Assembly: GCA_019347995.1 (NCBI GenBank) | Contig: JAHWKH010000020.1 | Coordinates: 1-13,894, forward strand | Source of the DNA: Gemmatimonadota bacterium | Lineage (GTDB): Bacteria; Gemmatimonadota; Gemmatimonadetes; Longimicrobiales; UBA6960 | Reading direction: 5' to 3' | Length of the DNA: 13,894 bases | In this document: piece by piece, positions 1 to 6,276 of the stretch | How the letters are laid out: every line of letters begins with the position of its first letter | How positions within the stretch are numbered: the stretch's first letter is position 1 | Made by a program: the position numbers and the translations under genes | The notes under the pieces: model-generated | Told to the model about the DNA's origin: nothing | Seen by the model: only the letters and a program-made list of their open reading frames with translations | The model's database searches: none

Positions 1-40
1 GCTAATGTGTAGGCCCGAGAAGTCAGCCGGTCAAGGCGAA

Positions 41-45
41 GAGGA
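41..45 (+). promoter_or_regulatory. Ribosome binding site for the small lipoprotein ORF
   Basis: GAGGA lies 7 bases upstream of the GTG at 53 and supports that start over the ATG at 5. Starting at 5 would place 16 charged residues before the hydrophobic signal peptide, which is unlike a lipoprotein. Confidence 0.45.
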
Positions 46-52
46 TGTTGAC

Positions 53-295
53 GTGACCGTGTCCGTATCCCCGTGCGGGGGCCGTTTCATTCCCCTGCTC
101 CTGCTCCTGCTGGCCGCGTGTTCGTCACCGCCGCCGCCCGAGTGGCACGAGGAAGACGGCTACCGCTGGCGGGAGCTGCGGGTCTCGGGTGGGCGCGCAC
201 CCGGCTTCGTCGCGGTCGACGCCGACGCGGACGTCGCGGGGACATCGGCGGAGCCCGTGGGTGGTGCGACGCTGGAGGCCGGTCGGCGCGGATGA
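53..295 (+). CDS. Small lipoprotein, possibly a truncated CRTAC1/FG-GAP-type lipoprotein
   Basis: An 80-residue product is predicted from the GTG at 53. It has a short N-terminal region, a run of leucines and a lipobox (LLAAC, Cys about residue 23), then a proline stretch. This is a classic lipoprotein signal, so the mature protein should be lipid-anchored in the envelope. The first mature segment, with GYRWREL and then GRAPGF, resembles from memory the N-terminus of large CRTAC1/ASPIC-type beta-propeller lipoproteins. Here the reading frame instead runs into a low-complexity Ala/Gly/Asp tail and stops. No other frame continues the homology, so a simple frameshift is not seen. It may be a stump left by deletion, or a genuine small lipoprotein. 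It ends 35 bases before the peptidase start at 331 (or overlaps by ATGA if that gene starts at 292), so it may be co-transcribed with the amidoligase cluster. The lipoprotein nature is fairly clear; the family is uncertain. Confidence 0.5.
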   Translation: MTVSVSPCGGRFIPLLLLLLAACSSPPPPEWHEEDGYRWRELRVSGGRAPGFVAVDADADVAGTSAEPVGGATLEAGRRG

Positions 296-321
296 CGACG
301 TCCCTCGAGACGAGACCGTAC

Positions 322-326
322 GGAGA
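322..326 (+). promoter_or_regulatory. Ribosome binding site deciding the start of the C39-like peptidase gene
   Basis: GGAGA lies 4-5 bases before the ATG at 331. The alternative ATG at 292 overlaps the upstream stop (ATGA), but the 13 codons it would add include AGA and GGA. These are rare in such GC-rich genomes, which favours 331. Confidence 0.45.
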
Positions 327-330
327 CTCC

Positions 331-1050
331 ATGCCCACCTGGCTCGATCTGGACATCCTGCCCCAGCCCGACGATGTCACGTGCGGCCCCACCTGCCTGC
401 ACGCCGTCTACCGGTTCTTTGGGGAGGAGCTGCCCATCCAGCAGGTCATCGACGAGGTGGTGCCCCTGGAGACGCGCGGGACGCTGGCGGTCCTGCTGGG
501 GCATCACGCCCTCCAGCGGGGCTACGCCGCCCACCTCTGGGTCTACGATCTCGAGATCTTCGACCCCACCTGGTTCATGCCGGGCGTGGACCTGGCGGCG
601 AAGCTCCGCGATCAGATGCTGGTCAAGACCGACCCGCGTCTCCACTTCGTGTCACGCCAGTACCTGCGCTTCCTGGAGATGGGCGGGACGATCCACTACG
701 AGGAGCTCAACCCGGCGCTGCTCCGTCGCCTGCTGCGGGCCGGGCGGCCGATCCTGGCCGGACTCAGCGCCACGTACCTGTACGGCTGCGCCCGCGAGAG
801 GGACGACGGCACGCACGTGCTCTACGACGACGTGCGCGGCAGCTCGGCGGGCCATTTCGTGGTGATGTACGGCTACCATCCGGCCATCCGGGAGGTGCAG
901 GTGGCCGACCCGCTCCGTGGGAATCCCCGTTTCGGGGACCAGCACTACTCGGTCGGCATCCACCGGCTGGTGGGCGCCATCATGCTGGGCGTGCTCACGT
1001 TCGACGGGAACCTCCTGGTGCTCGATCGTCCCGGCGGGCAGGGGTCGTGA
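331..1050 (+). CDS. C39/papain-like cysteine peptidase of an amidoligase cluster
   Basis: A 239-residue protein is predicted to be a papain-fold cysteine peptidase or transpeptidase of the C39-like type. Visible active-site elements are Gln12 (oxyanion hole) and Cys18 in the QPDDVTCGPTC segment, His175 in GHFVV, and Asp193 in VADPL; their order and spacing fit the family. There is no signal peptide or membrane segment, and no ABC transporter domain as in bacteriocin exporters, so it should act in the cytosol. Its stop is overlapped (GTGA, 1047-1050) by the ATP-grasp ligase gene, so translation is likely coupled. From context it probably cleaves or transfers a peptide or amide made by the two ligases downstream. 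The start at 331 has a good Shine-Dalgarno; 292 would add 13 residues. The fold call is strong, the substrate unknown. Confidence 0.82.
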   Translation: MPTWLDLDILPQPDDVTCGPTCLHAVYRFFGEELPIQQVIDEVVPLETRGTLAVLLGHHALQRGYAAHLWVYDLEIFDPTWFMPGVDLAAKLRDQMLVKTDPRLHFVSRQYLRFLEMGGTIHYEELNPALLRRLLRAGRPILAGLSATYLYGCARERDDGTHVLYDDVRGSSAGHFVVMYGYHPAIREVQVADPLRGNPRFGDQHYSVGIHRLVGAIMLGVLTFDGNLLVLDRPGGQGS

Positions 1051-2507
1051 TCCCCATCGTGGTGGTGGAGAACCCGAAACGGTGGCCCTTCGAGCTCGAG
1101 GGCGTGGAAGTCGTTCCGGCCCGCCGGTACCTGGTGGACCCCCGCTACGCGGACCTGCGCCGCGTGGCCGTCTACAACGTGTGCCGGGCCTACGGCTACC
1201 AGACCATCGGCTACTACGTCTCGCTGCTGGCGGCGGCCCGCGGGCACAGGCCCCTGCCGTCGGTGGCGACGCTCCAGGCGCTGGGCGAGACGGCCCTGGT
1301 GCGCATGGCCTCCGACGAGCTCGACGACCTCATCCAGTCGGCGCTGGCGCCGCTGCGCTCCGAGGAGTTCCGGCTGAGCATCTACTTCGGGCGCAACGTG
1401 ACCCGCCGCTACGACCGCCTCGCCCGGGCGCTCTTCAACCTGTTCCCCGCGCCCTTCCTGCGGGCGCGCTTCACGTGGGACGAGCGCTGGAAGCTGGCGA
1501 GCCTGCGTCCCATCGCGGGCGGCGACGTGCCGGAGCAGCACCTGGGCTTCGTCCTGGACCAGGCGAGCCAGTACTTCGCGCGTCCGAGCCGCGTGCGGCG
1601 GCCGCGGGAGTACCGCTACGAGATGGCGCTCCTGTGGAGCCCGGACGATCCCACGAAGCCCTCCAACGAGCGCGCCATTCGCCGCTTCATGAAGGCGTTC
1701 GAGGCGCAGGGGATCGAGCCCGACATCATCGCCCCCGACGACGAGGGGCGGATCGCCGAGTACGACGCCCTGTTCATCCGCGAGACCACGGCGGTCAACC
1801 ACCACACCTACCGCATCGCCCGCCGCGCCGCCGCCGAGGGGCTGGTCGTCATCGACGACCCCGAGTCCATCATCCGGTGTGGCAACAAGGTGTACCAGGC
1901 CGAGCTGTTCGAGCGCCACGGGATCCCGTGTCCCCGGACCCTCGTCGTCCACGAAGGCAACATCGACGAGGTGGCCGCCACCGTGGGGCTGCCGTGCGTC
2001 CTGAAGCGTCCCGACGGCGCCTTCTCCCGCGGCGTGGCGCGGGTCGAGACGGAAGAGGGGCTGCGCGCGCTGGTGCCCGACCTGTTCCGGGAGTCGGAGC
2101 TGCTCGTGGCGCAGTCGTTCGTAGCTTCCACGTTCGACTGGCGGGTGGGCGTGCTGGACAGGAAGCCGCTCTTCGTGTGCCACTATCACATGGCGGCGGG
2201 CCACTGGCAGATCGTCCGGGGTGAGGGCGGCGAGACGCGTTACGGGAAGGTGGAGACGCTCGGGCTGGCCGATGCGCCCCGGGACGTGGTGGAGCTGGGC
2301 GTGAAGGCCGCGTCCCTCATCGGCGACGGGCTCTACGGCGTCGACATCAAGCCCGTGAACGGCCGGCTGCTGGTCATGGAGATCAACGACAACCCGAACG
2401 TCGACGGGGGCTTCGAGGACGCGGTGATCAAGGACGCGCTCTACGACGAGGTGGCGCGCTGGTTCCGCGTGCGGCTGGACGCCCGGGGCGGGGGAGGGAG
2501 CTCGTGA
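1047..2507 (+). CDS. RimK-like ATP-grasp amidoligase with N-terminal RLAN domain
   Basis: A 486-residue protein starts at the GTG that overlaps the previous stop. Residues 1 to about 160 match the RLAN (RimK-like ATP-grasp N-terminal) type of domain, opening with IPIVVVENP and containing a YGYQTIGYYVSLLAAA segment. An ATP-grasp domain fills about 190-475: CGNKVYQAELFERHGIPCP, ATP-binding Lys320, the glycine-rich loop DGAFSRGV (323-330), and the metal-binding segment MEINDNPN with Glu445 and Asn447. Family knowledge: ATP-grasp enzymes of the RimK group activate a carboxylate as acyl phosphate and join it to an amine, typically a glutamate or other amino acid on a peptide or small molecule. The target here is not known. 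It lies between a cysteine peptidase and a second amide-forming enzyme. It should not be called RimK itself: S6-modifying RimK lacks this long N-terminal domain. Confidence 0.88.
   Translation: MIPIVVVENPKRWPFELEGVEVVPARRYLVDPRYADLRRVAVYNVCRAYGYQTIGYYVSLLAAARGHRPLPSVATLQALGETALVRMASDELDDLIQSALAPLRSEEFRLSIYFGRNVTRRYDRLARALFNLFPAPFLRARFTWDERWKLASLRPIAGGDVPEQHLGFVLDQASQYFARPSRVRRPREYRYEMALLWSPDDPTKPSNERAIRRFMKAFEAQGIEPDIIAPDDEGRIAEYDALFIRETTAVNHHTYRIARRAAAEGLVVIDDPESIIRCGNKVYQAELFERHGIPCPRTLVVHEGNIDEVAATVGLPCVLKRPDGAFSRGVARVETEEGLRALVPDLFRESELLVAQSFVASTFDWRVGVLDRKPLFVCHYHMAAGHWQIVRGEGGETRYGKVETLGLADAPRDVVELGVKAASLIGDGLYGVDIKPVNGRLLVMEINDNPNVDGGFEDAVIKDALYDEVARWFRVRLDARGGGGSS
2493..2500 (+). promoter_or_regulatory. 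Ribosome binding site for the GCS2-family ligase gene
   Basis: A purine-rich GGAGGGAG precedes the adjacent GTG (2504) and ATG (2507) codons, which are in the same frame. Its spacing suits either; the ATG at 2507 is preferred as the stronger start codon. Confidence 0.4.
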
Positions 2508-3814
2508 TGCGGGAGGATGGCGCCGGCGAGGTCGTCCCGGCCGGCGTGGCGCTGCAGTCCGGCGCCGGCCCGGCCGCCGCGCCCATGCCGGCCGAGCCGC
2601 TGGGCCTGTGGGAAGGCTACGGCGTGGAGATCGAGCTCATGATCGTGGACGCGGCCACGCTCGACGTGGCGTCCCTGTGCGATCGCCTCATGGAGCGCGT
2701 GGTCGGCGAGGCCGTCTCCGAGGTGGACCGGGGAGCCCTCGCGTGGTCCAACGAGCTGGCCCTGCACGTCGTCGAGCTGAAGACGAACGGGCCGGCGGCC
2801 TCCCTCCATGGACTGGCCGCGGCGTTCCAGGAGAGCGTGCGCACCATCGCCACCGAGCTCCGCCCGCTGGGCGCCCGCCTGATGCCCGGCGGCATGCACC
2901 CGTGGATGGATCCGGCCTCGGAGCTGCGCCTCTGGCCCCACGAGTACAACGACGTCTACCGCGCCTTCGACCGCATCTTCTCGTGCCGCGGCCACGGGTG
3001 GGCCAACCTCCAGAGCACCCACCTGAACCTGCCGTTCCGGGGAGGCGAGGAGTTCCGGCTCCTCCACGAGGCCATCCGCCTCGTGCTTCCCATCATCCCC
3101 GCGCTGAGCGCCGCCTCGCCGGTCCTGGACGGCCGGCCGGGACCGGCGCTGGACAACCGCCTGCTGGCGTACCGGGACAACGCGCGGCGCGTGCCGTCGG
3201 TGACCGGCCGGGTGGTCCCCGAGTCCGTGGAGAGCCCGGAGGCGTACCAGGAGGTGATCCTGGAGCGCATCTACAACGATCTGGCGCCCCTGGACCCCGA
3301 GGGCGTGCTCGAGGGGGAGTGGGTCAACGCCCGCGGCGCCATCGCCCGCTTCCAGCGCGGTGCCATCGAGGTGCGGGTGGTGGACGCGCAGGAGTGCCCC
3401 GTGGCGGACCTGGCGGTGACCGCGGCGGTGGCCCACGCGGTGCGGCGCGTGGTGGAGCGCCTCGCGGCCGCCGACGCGGCGCCGCTGCCGACCGACCTGC
3501 TGGCGGACGTCCTCGACCGCACCCTGGTCGACGGGGAGCGGACGCGGCTGGTCGAGCCGGCCTACCTGGAGCGCCTGGGCCTGGCCGGCGCGCCCACCAC
3601 GGCCGGGGAGGCGTGGGCGGCGCTCCTGGCGCCCCTCCTGGAAGATCCGGCCGCGGCCGAATGGCACCGGCCCCTCCGGGTCATCCTGGAGCGCGGCCCG
3701 CTGGCCCGGCGTGTCCTGGAGGCGCTGGGGGCGGCGCCGGGGCGAAGCGACCTCGAGCGGGTGTGGACCCGCCTGTGCGAGGGCCTGGAGGTGGGAGAGC
3801 CGTTCCTGCCGTGA
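2507..3814 (+). CDS. GCS2-family carboxylate-amine ligase (glutamate-cysteine ligase fold)
   Basis: A 435-residue protein of the glutamate-cysteine ligase type 2 family (glutamine-synthetase-like fold) catalyses ATP-dependent amide formation between a carboxylate, classically the gamma-carboxyl of glutamate, and an amine. Family hallmarks visible are GVEIELMIVD with metal-binding Glu41 and Glu43, NELALHVVELKTNGP, MPGGMHPW, STHLNLPF with His172 and Asn174, ALSAASPVLDG, and EVRVVDAQECP. About 35 residues of low-complexity Ala/Gly/Pro sequence precede the domain. The start is ATG 2507 or the preceding in-frame GTG 2504, which forms the GTGA overlap with the ATP-grasp gene. There is no gshB or other glutathione gene nearby, so its role is more likely in the peptide-forming pathway of this cluster than in glutathione synthesis. 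The family is confident; both substrates are unknown. Confidence 0.87.
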   Translation: MREDGAGEVVPAGVALQSGAGPAAAPMPAEPLGLWEGYGVEIELMIVDAATLDVASLCDRLMERVVGEAVSEVDRGALAWSNELALHVVELKTNGPAASLHGLAAAFQESVRTIATELRPLGARLMPGGMHPWMDPASELRLWPHEYNDVYRAFDRIFSCRGHGWANLQSTHLNLPFRGGEEFRLLHEAIRLVLPIIPALSAASPVLDGRPGPALDNRLLAYRDNARRVPSVTGRVVPESVESPEAYQEVILERIYNDLAPLDPEGVLEGEWVNARGAIARFQRGAIEVRVVDAQECPVADLAVTAAVAHAVRRVVERLAAADAAPLPTDLLADVLDRTLVDGERTRLVEPAYLERLGLAGAPTTAGEAWAALLAPLLEDPAAAEWHRPLRVILERGPLARRVLEALGAAPGRSDLERVWTRLCEGLEVGEPFLP

Positions 3815-4545
3815 GGCTGCTCCTCACGTGCGAGCACGCCGGCGCTCGCGTTCCGGCGCCATGGCGTGAGCTCTTCGAGGGCGGCCACGACCTGCTGGCG
3901 TCGCACAGGGGGCACGACATCGGAGCCTGGGCCCTGGCTCGCCACCTGGCACGCACGCTCGATGCGCCGCTCCTGGGGCACCACGTCACCCGGCTCCTGG
4001 TGGACGCGAACCGCTCCCCGGGGCACCCCCGCTTCTTCTCCGAGATCACGCGGGGCCTGCCCCCGGCCGAGCGTGCCCGCCTGGTCCGCGAGCACTGGGA
4101 GCCCCACCGCCGGCGCGTGCGGGAGGCCATCGACGGCCTCCTGGCGCGGGGAGGCCCGGTGGTGCACGTGGGCGTGCACACGTTCACGCCGGTCCTGCGC
4201 GGCGTCGCCAGGACCATGGACGTGGGGCTCCTCTACGATCCCTCGCGTCGGCGGGAGGCGAGCCTGTGCGCGAGCTGGAAGGAGGCGCTCGTGCGCCGGG
4301 ACCCCACGCTGCGGGTGCGGCGGAACCGTCCGTATCTCGGCATCTCGGACGGCCTCGTCACGGCCCTGCGCCGGGAGCGGCCGGAGCGGAGCTACGCCGG
4401 CGTCGAGCTCGAGGTGAGCCAGGGCGCGCTGTCGGATCCCTCCCTGCGCAGGCGGCTGTACGGCGCCCTCGCGGAGACACTGGCGGAGGCCCTCAGCGCG
4501 CCACCGTCTCGCCCGTCTCCGCCACGTCCTCCAGGAGCAGCATGA
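3811..4545 (+). CDS. N-formylglutamate amidohydrolase-like protein
   Basis: A 244-residue protein starts at the GTG overlapping the ligase stop (GTGA). Its motifs are those of the N-formylglutamate amidohydrolase (FGase) family, zinc-type amide hydrolases: TCEHAG (Glu8, His9), SHRGHDIGAW, VTRLLVDANRS, HVGVHTFTPVL, VGLLYDPSR and GVELEVSQ. In histidine catabolism (HutG) the family removes formate from N-formylglutamate, but no hut gene is present. In this setting it more likely hydrolyses an N-acyl or amide bond of a glutamate-containing product made by the two upstream ligases. The last 15 or so residues are a Pro/Ser/Arg-rich tail that lies opposite the 3' end of the convergent REC-PAS gene (53-base overlap), so they are probably not functional. 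Family assignment is good; the precise reaction is inferred. Confidence 0.85.
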   Translation: MRLLLTCEHAGARVPAPWRELFEGGHDLLASHRGHDIGAWALARHLARTLDAPLLGHHVTRLLVDANRSPGHPRFFSEITRGLPPAERARLVREHWEPHRRRVREAIDGLLARGGPVVHVGVHTFTPVLRGVARTMDVGLLYDPSRRREASLCASWKEALVRRDPTLRVRRNRPYLGISDGLVTALRRERPERSYAGVELEVSQGALSDPSLRRRLYGALAETLAEALSAPPSRPSPPRPPGAA

Positions 4546-5650
4546 GGTGGTCGGGCGCGCCTACGGCGGTGGCCACCACCACTGCGAGGGAGCGGGCCCA
4601 CAACACGTCGCCGCCGGCGCCCACCAACCGACGCTCCGACGCGTTCCGATGCCGCTCCCCGGCCATGAGCTGCCGCCTCTCCGCTTCCACGGCGCGCCTC
4701 TCGTCGGGTACCACCAGCTCGGCGAGACGGCGTCCCCTGACCTCGCCTTCGCCGTACCCGAAGGCCCTGTGGAAGGCGGGGCTCGCCGCCGTCACGCGTC
4801 CCGCGCGGTCGACGAGGAGGATGGGGAGCCCGGACGCCTCGAAGACGGTGCGGAAGTGCTCCGCGTGGCCCAGGGCGCGCTCGGCGCGGTCCAGCTCCGT
4901 CACGTCCTCCAGCGCCCCCTCGACGTACTGGAGCGTGCCGTCGGCCGCCCGATGCAGCCGGGCCGTGTTCCTGACCCTCACCGGCACCCCGTCGACCCGC
5001 TCCAGCACCGATTCGAACCCGCGCACGACGCCGTCCCGCTCCAGGAGGTCCTGGAAGCGGGCGTGGTCGCCCGGCTCCACGTACCAGCTCGCCGAGTACC
5101 TGGTCTCCAGGGTGTCGGGATCGGGGTATCCCAGCATCCGCACCAGCGTCGGATTGGCGTCCATGAAGGCCCCGTCCGGAGTGCACCGGTACAGCCCGAT
5201 GGGGAGGTGGTCGAACATGCCTCGATGCCGCTCCTCGCTGTCGCGCAGCGCCTCCTCCGACCGGTGGCGCTGAAGGGCGTAGCGGATGGAGCGCTCCAGC
5301 AGCGGCGGGTCCACGCGACCCTTCACGAGGTAGTCCGTCGCCCCGGCCTCCGTGGCCTCCAAATCCACGTCGTGGCTGCCCCGGCCGGTGAGCATGATCA
5401 TGGGGGTGCGGATGCGGCGGCTGCGCGCCTCCCGCACCAGATCCAGGCCGTCGTGATCCTCGAGGAAGTAGTCGACCAGGAAGACGTCGAACTCCTGGTG
5501 GCGCTCGAGGGCGTCGAGAGCCTCCTGGTAGGTGGGCACCCACTCCGTCTCGAAGCGGTAACCCTCGATCTGCTCGAGCATGGCGCGCGTCATGAGGTAG
5601 TCCCCCTGGTCGTCGTCGACCAGCAGGACCCGGACGGTGGATCGGTCCAC
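4493..5650 (-). CDS. REC-PAS-PAS signalling protein (response regulator without output domain)
   Basis: A 385-residue protein reads from the GTG at 5650. A receiver domain fills residues 6-125: acidic pocket Asp12-14, phosphoacceptor Asp60 (LVDYFLED), Thr88 (MLTGRG) and Lys110 (DYLVKG). Two PAS domains follow, at about 130-255 (GLYRCTPDG, GALEDVTELDRAERAL) and 260-380 (ILLVDRAGRVTAASPAF, GYGEGEVRGR). No histidine kinase, GGDEF, EAL or DNA-binding domain follows, so it probably passes phosphorylation or ligand state to a partner by protein contact. The open frame extends upstream to 6076 but there consists of Arg/Pro/Ala-rich shadow of the release-factor-like gene; GTG 5650 places the receiver at the N-terminus and has GAGG 6 bases upstream. 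A cognate kinase is not in the window. The domain call is strong; the function is unknown. Confidence 0.85.
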   Translation of the reverse strand: MDRSTVRVLLVDDDQGDYLMTRAMLEQIEGYRFETEWVPTYQEALDALERHQEFDVFLVDYFLEDHDGLDLVREARSRRIRTPMIMLTGRGSHDVDLEATEAGATDYLVKGRVDPPLLERSIRYALQRHRSEEALRDSEERHRGMFDHLPIGLYRCTPDGAFMDANPTLVRMLGYPDPDTLETRYSASWYVEPGDHARFQDLLERDGVVRGFESVLERVDGVPVRVRNTARLHRAADGTLQYVEGALEDVTELDRAERALGHAEHFRTVFEASGLPILLVDRAGRVTAASPAFHRAFGYGEGEVRGRRLAELVVPDERRAVEAERRQLMAGERHRNASERRLVGAGGDVLWARSLAVVVATAVGAPDHLMLLLEDVAETGETVAR

Positions 5651-5656
5651 GTGGCG

Positions 5657-5660
5657 CCTC
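5657..5660 (-). promoter_or_regulatory. Ribosome binding site fixing the REC-PAS-PAS start
   Basis: GAGG on the minus strand sits 6 bases before the GTG at 5650 and decides this start over upstream in-frame codons. Confidence 0.4.
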
Positions 5661-5689
5661 GGACGGTGCGGGGGAGGGGCGTGAGGCTC

Positions 5690-5711
5690 GCCGGGGGCGA
5701 TGACGCCCGGC
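5690..5711 (-). terminator. GC-rich hairpin between the release-factor-like and REC-PAS genes
   Basis: Inverted arms at 5690-5699 and 5704-5711 pair as 8 base pairs with a 2-base bulge and a 4-base loop. It lies in the 116-base gap (5651-5766) downstream of the release-factor-like gene. No U-tract follows, so it could be a weak terminator, an attenuating leader structure, or chance in GC-rich DNA. Nothing else was seen in this gap. Confidence 0.22.
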
Positions 5712-5766
5712 GAAGGATATGCCCCGGGGCGGGGCGTCTCAAGTGCGACGGCCGCCCCGGCCCGGG

Positions 5767-6141
5767 TCAGTCCTCGTCGCGTCGCGGCTTCTTCCGTCTC
5801 CGCTTCAACTGGGAGCGCCTGCGCTTTTCCTCCAGGCGGCGCCGCTTCTCCCGGCGCGGCACCTTGGTGGGCACGCGCGGCTCGGCGCGCTGGTTCCTCT
5901 TCTGCAGCTTCCGGCGCAGGCGCTCCAGCGCGATCCGCTTGTTGCGGTGCTGGCTCCTGTCGTTGCGCGACGCGGCCCGCACCCCGGTGGGCTCGTGGAC
6001 CAGGCGTACGGCGCTGTCGGTGGTGTTCTGGTGCTGGCCGCCCTTGCCCCCCGCCCGGAACGTCTCCACCCGGCACTGTGCGAGCAGGCGGTCGTCCGAC
6101 TCGGGAATCGGGAAAGGCGCGGTGTCCGAACCGTCGCTCAT
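5767..6141 (-). CDS. Peptide chain release factor-like protein (GGQ, ribosome-rescue type)
   Basis: A 124-residue protein has a single RF-1 catalytic domain. Around residues 22-60 it carries the GGQ loop ([10 protein letters not shown], Gly34-Gly35-Gln36) followed by [14 protein letters not shown], then a strongly basic Arg/Lys tail from about 65 to the end. The GGQ glutamine places water for hydrolysis of peptidyl-tRNA in the ribosomal A site. The codon-recognition domain of RF1/RF2 is absent, as in ArfB/YaeJ and mitochondrial MTRFR-like proteins, and the basic tail probably binds the ribosome or its empty mRNA channel. The expected role is releasing peptides from stalled ribosomes. It is not clearly ArfB itself: the loop and the TDSAVRLVH segment are closer to RF1/RF2 sequence. 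It is transcribed divergently from the AI-2E permease across 135 bases; its Shine-Dalgarno is weak. Confidence 0.85.
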   Translation of the reverse strand: MSDGSDTAPFPIPESDDRLLAQCRVETFRAGGKGGQHQNTTDSAVRLVHEPTGVRAASRNDRSQHRNKRIALERLRRKLQKRNQRAEPRVPTKVPRREKRRRLEEKRRRSQLKRRRKKPRRDED

Positions 6142-6276
6142 GCTTCGTTCGTAGGGCGGGGGCAGGAGCGCGAGGACGCCGCCGTCCCAGGCGCGTGGAC
6201 CCGGCCCGTCGTTTGCCCTATCGTGAAAGGGCGCCCGTCCGCCCGGGACACACCGTTCACCGGTATCTGGAATCGC
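6142..6276. other. Divergent intergenic region
   Basis: These 135 bases separate the release-factor-like gene (-) from the permease gene (+) and must carry promoters for both. I see no convincing -35/-10 pair or operator. An in-frame GTG at 6223 could extend the permease by 18 residues. Confidence 0.4.

Noticed and set aside
88..117. Short CTG/CTC repeat in the lipoprotein start as a tandem repeat
   Set aside because: It simply encodes the leucine run of the signal peptide.
331..1050. Bacteriocin exporter peptidase
   Set aside because: There is no transmembrane or ABC ATPase domain and no leader-peptide gene with a double-glycine site in the window.
945..2204. 419-codon open frame antisense to the ATP-grasp gene
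   Set aside because: Arg/His/Gln-rich shadow composition with no domain; the opposite strand shows full ATP-grasp motifs.
2441..3667. 408-codon open frame antisense to the GCS2 ligase gene
   Set aside because: Low-complexity composition and no recognisable motif; it is a shadow of the real gene.
1047..3814. Glutathione biosynthesis (ligase pair resembling gshA/gshB)
   Set aside because: The ATP-grasp protein has an RLAN-type N-terminus rather than a GshB layout, and the flanking peptidase and FGase-like genes do not belong to glutathione synthesis.
3811..4545. HutG of histidine degradation
   Set aside because: No other hut gene is nearby and the gene is locked into the ligase operon; only the family, not the pathway, is supported.
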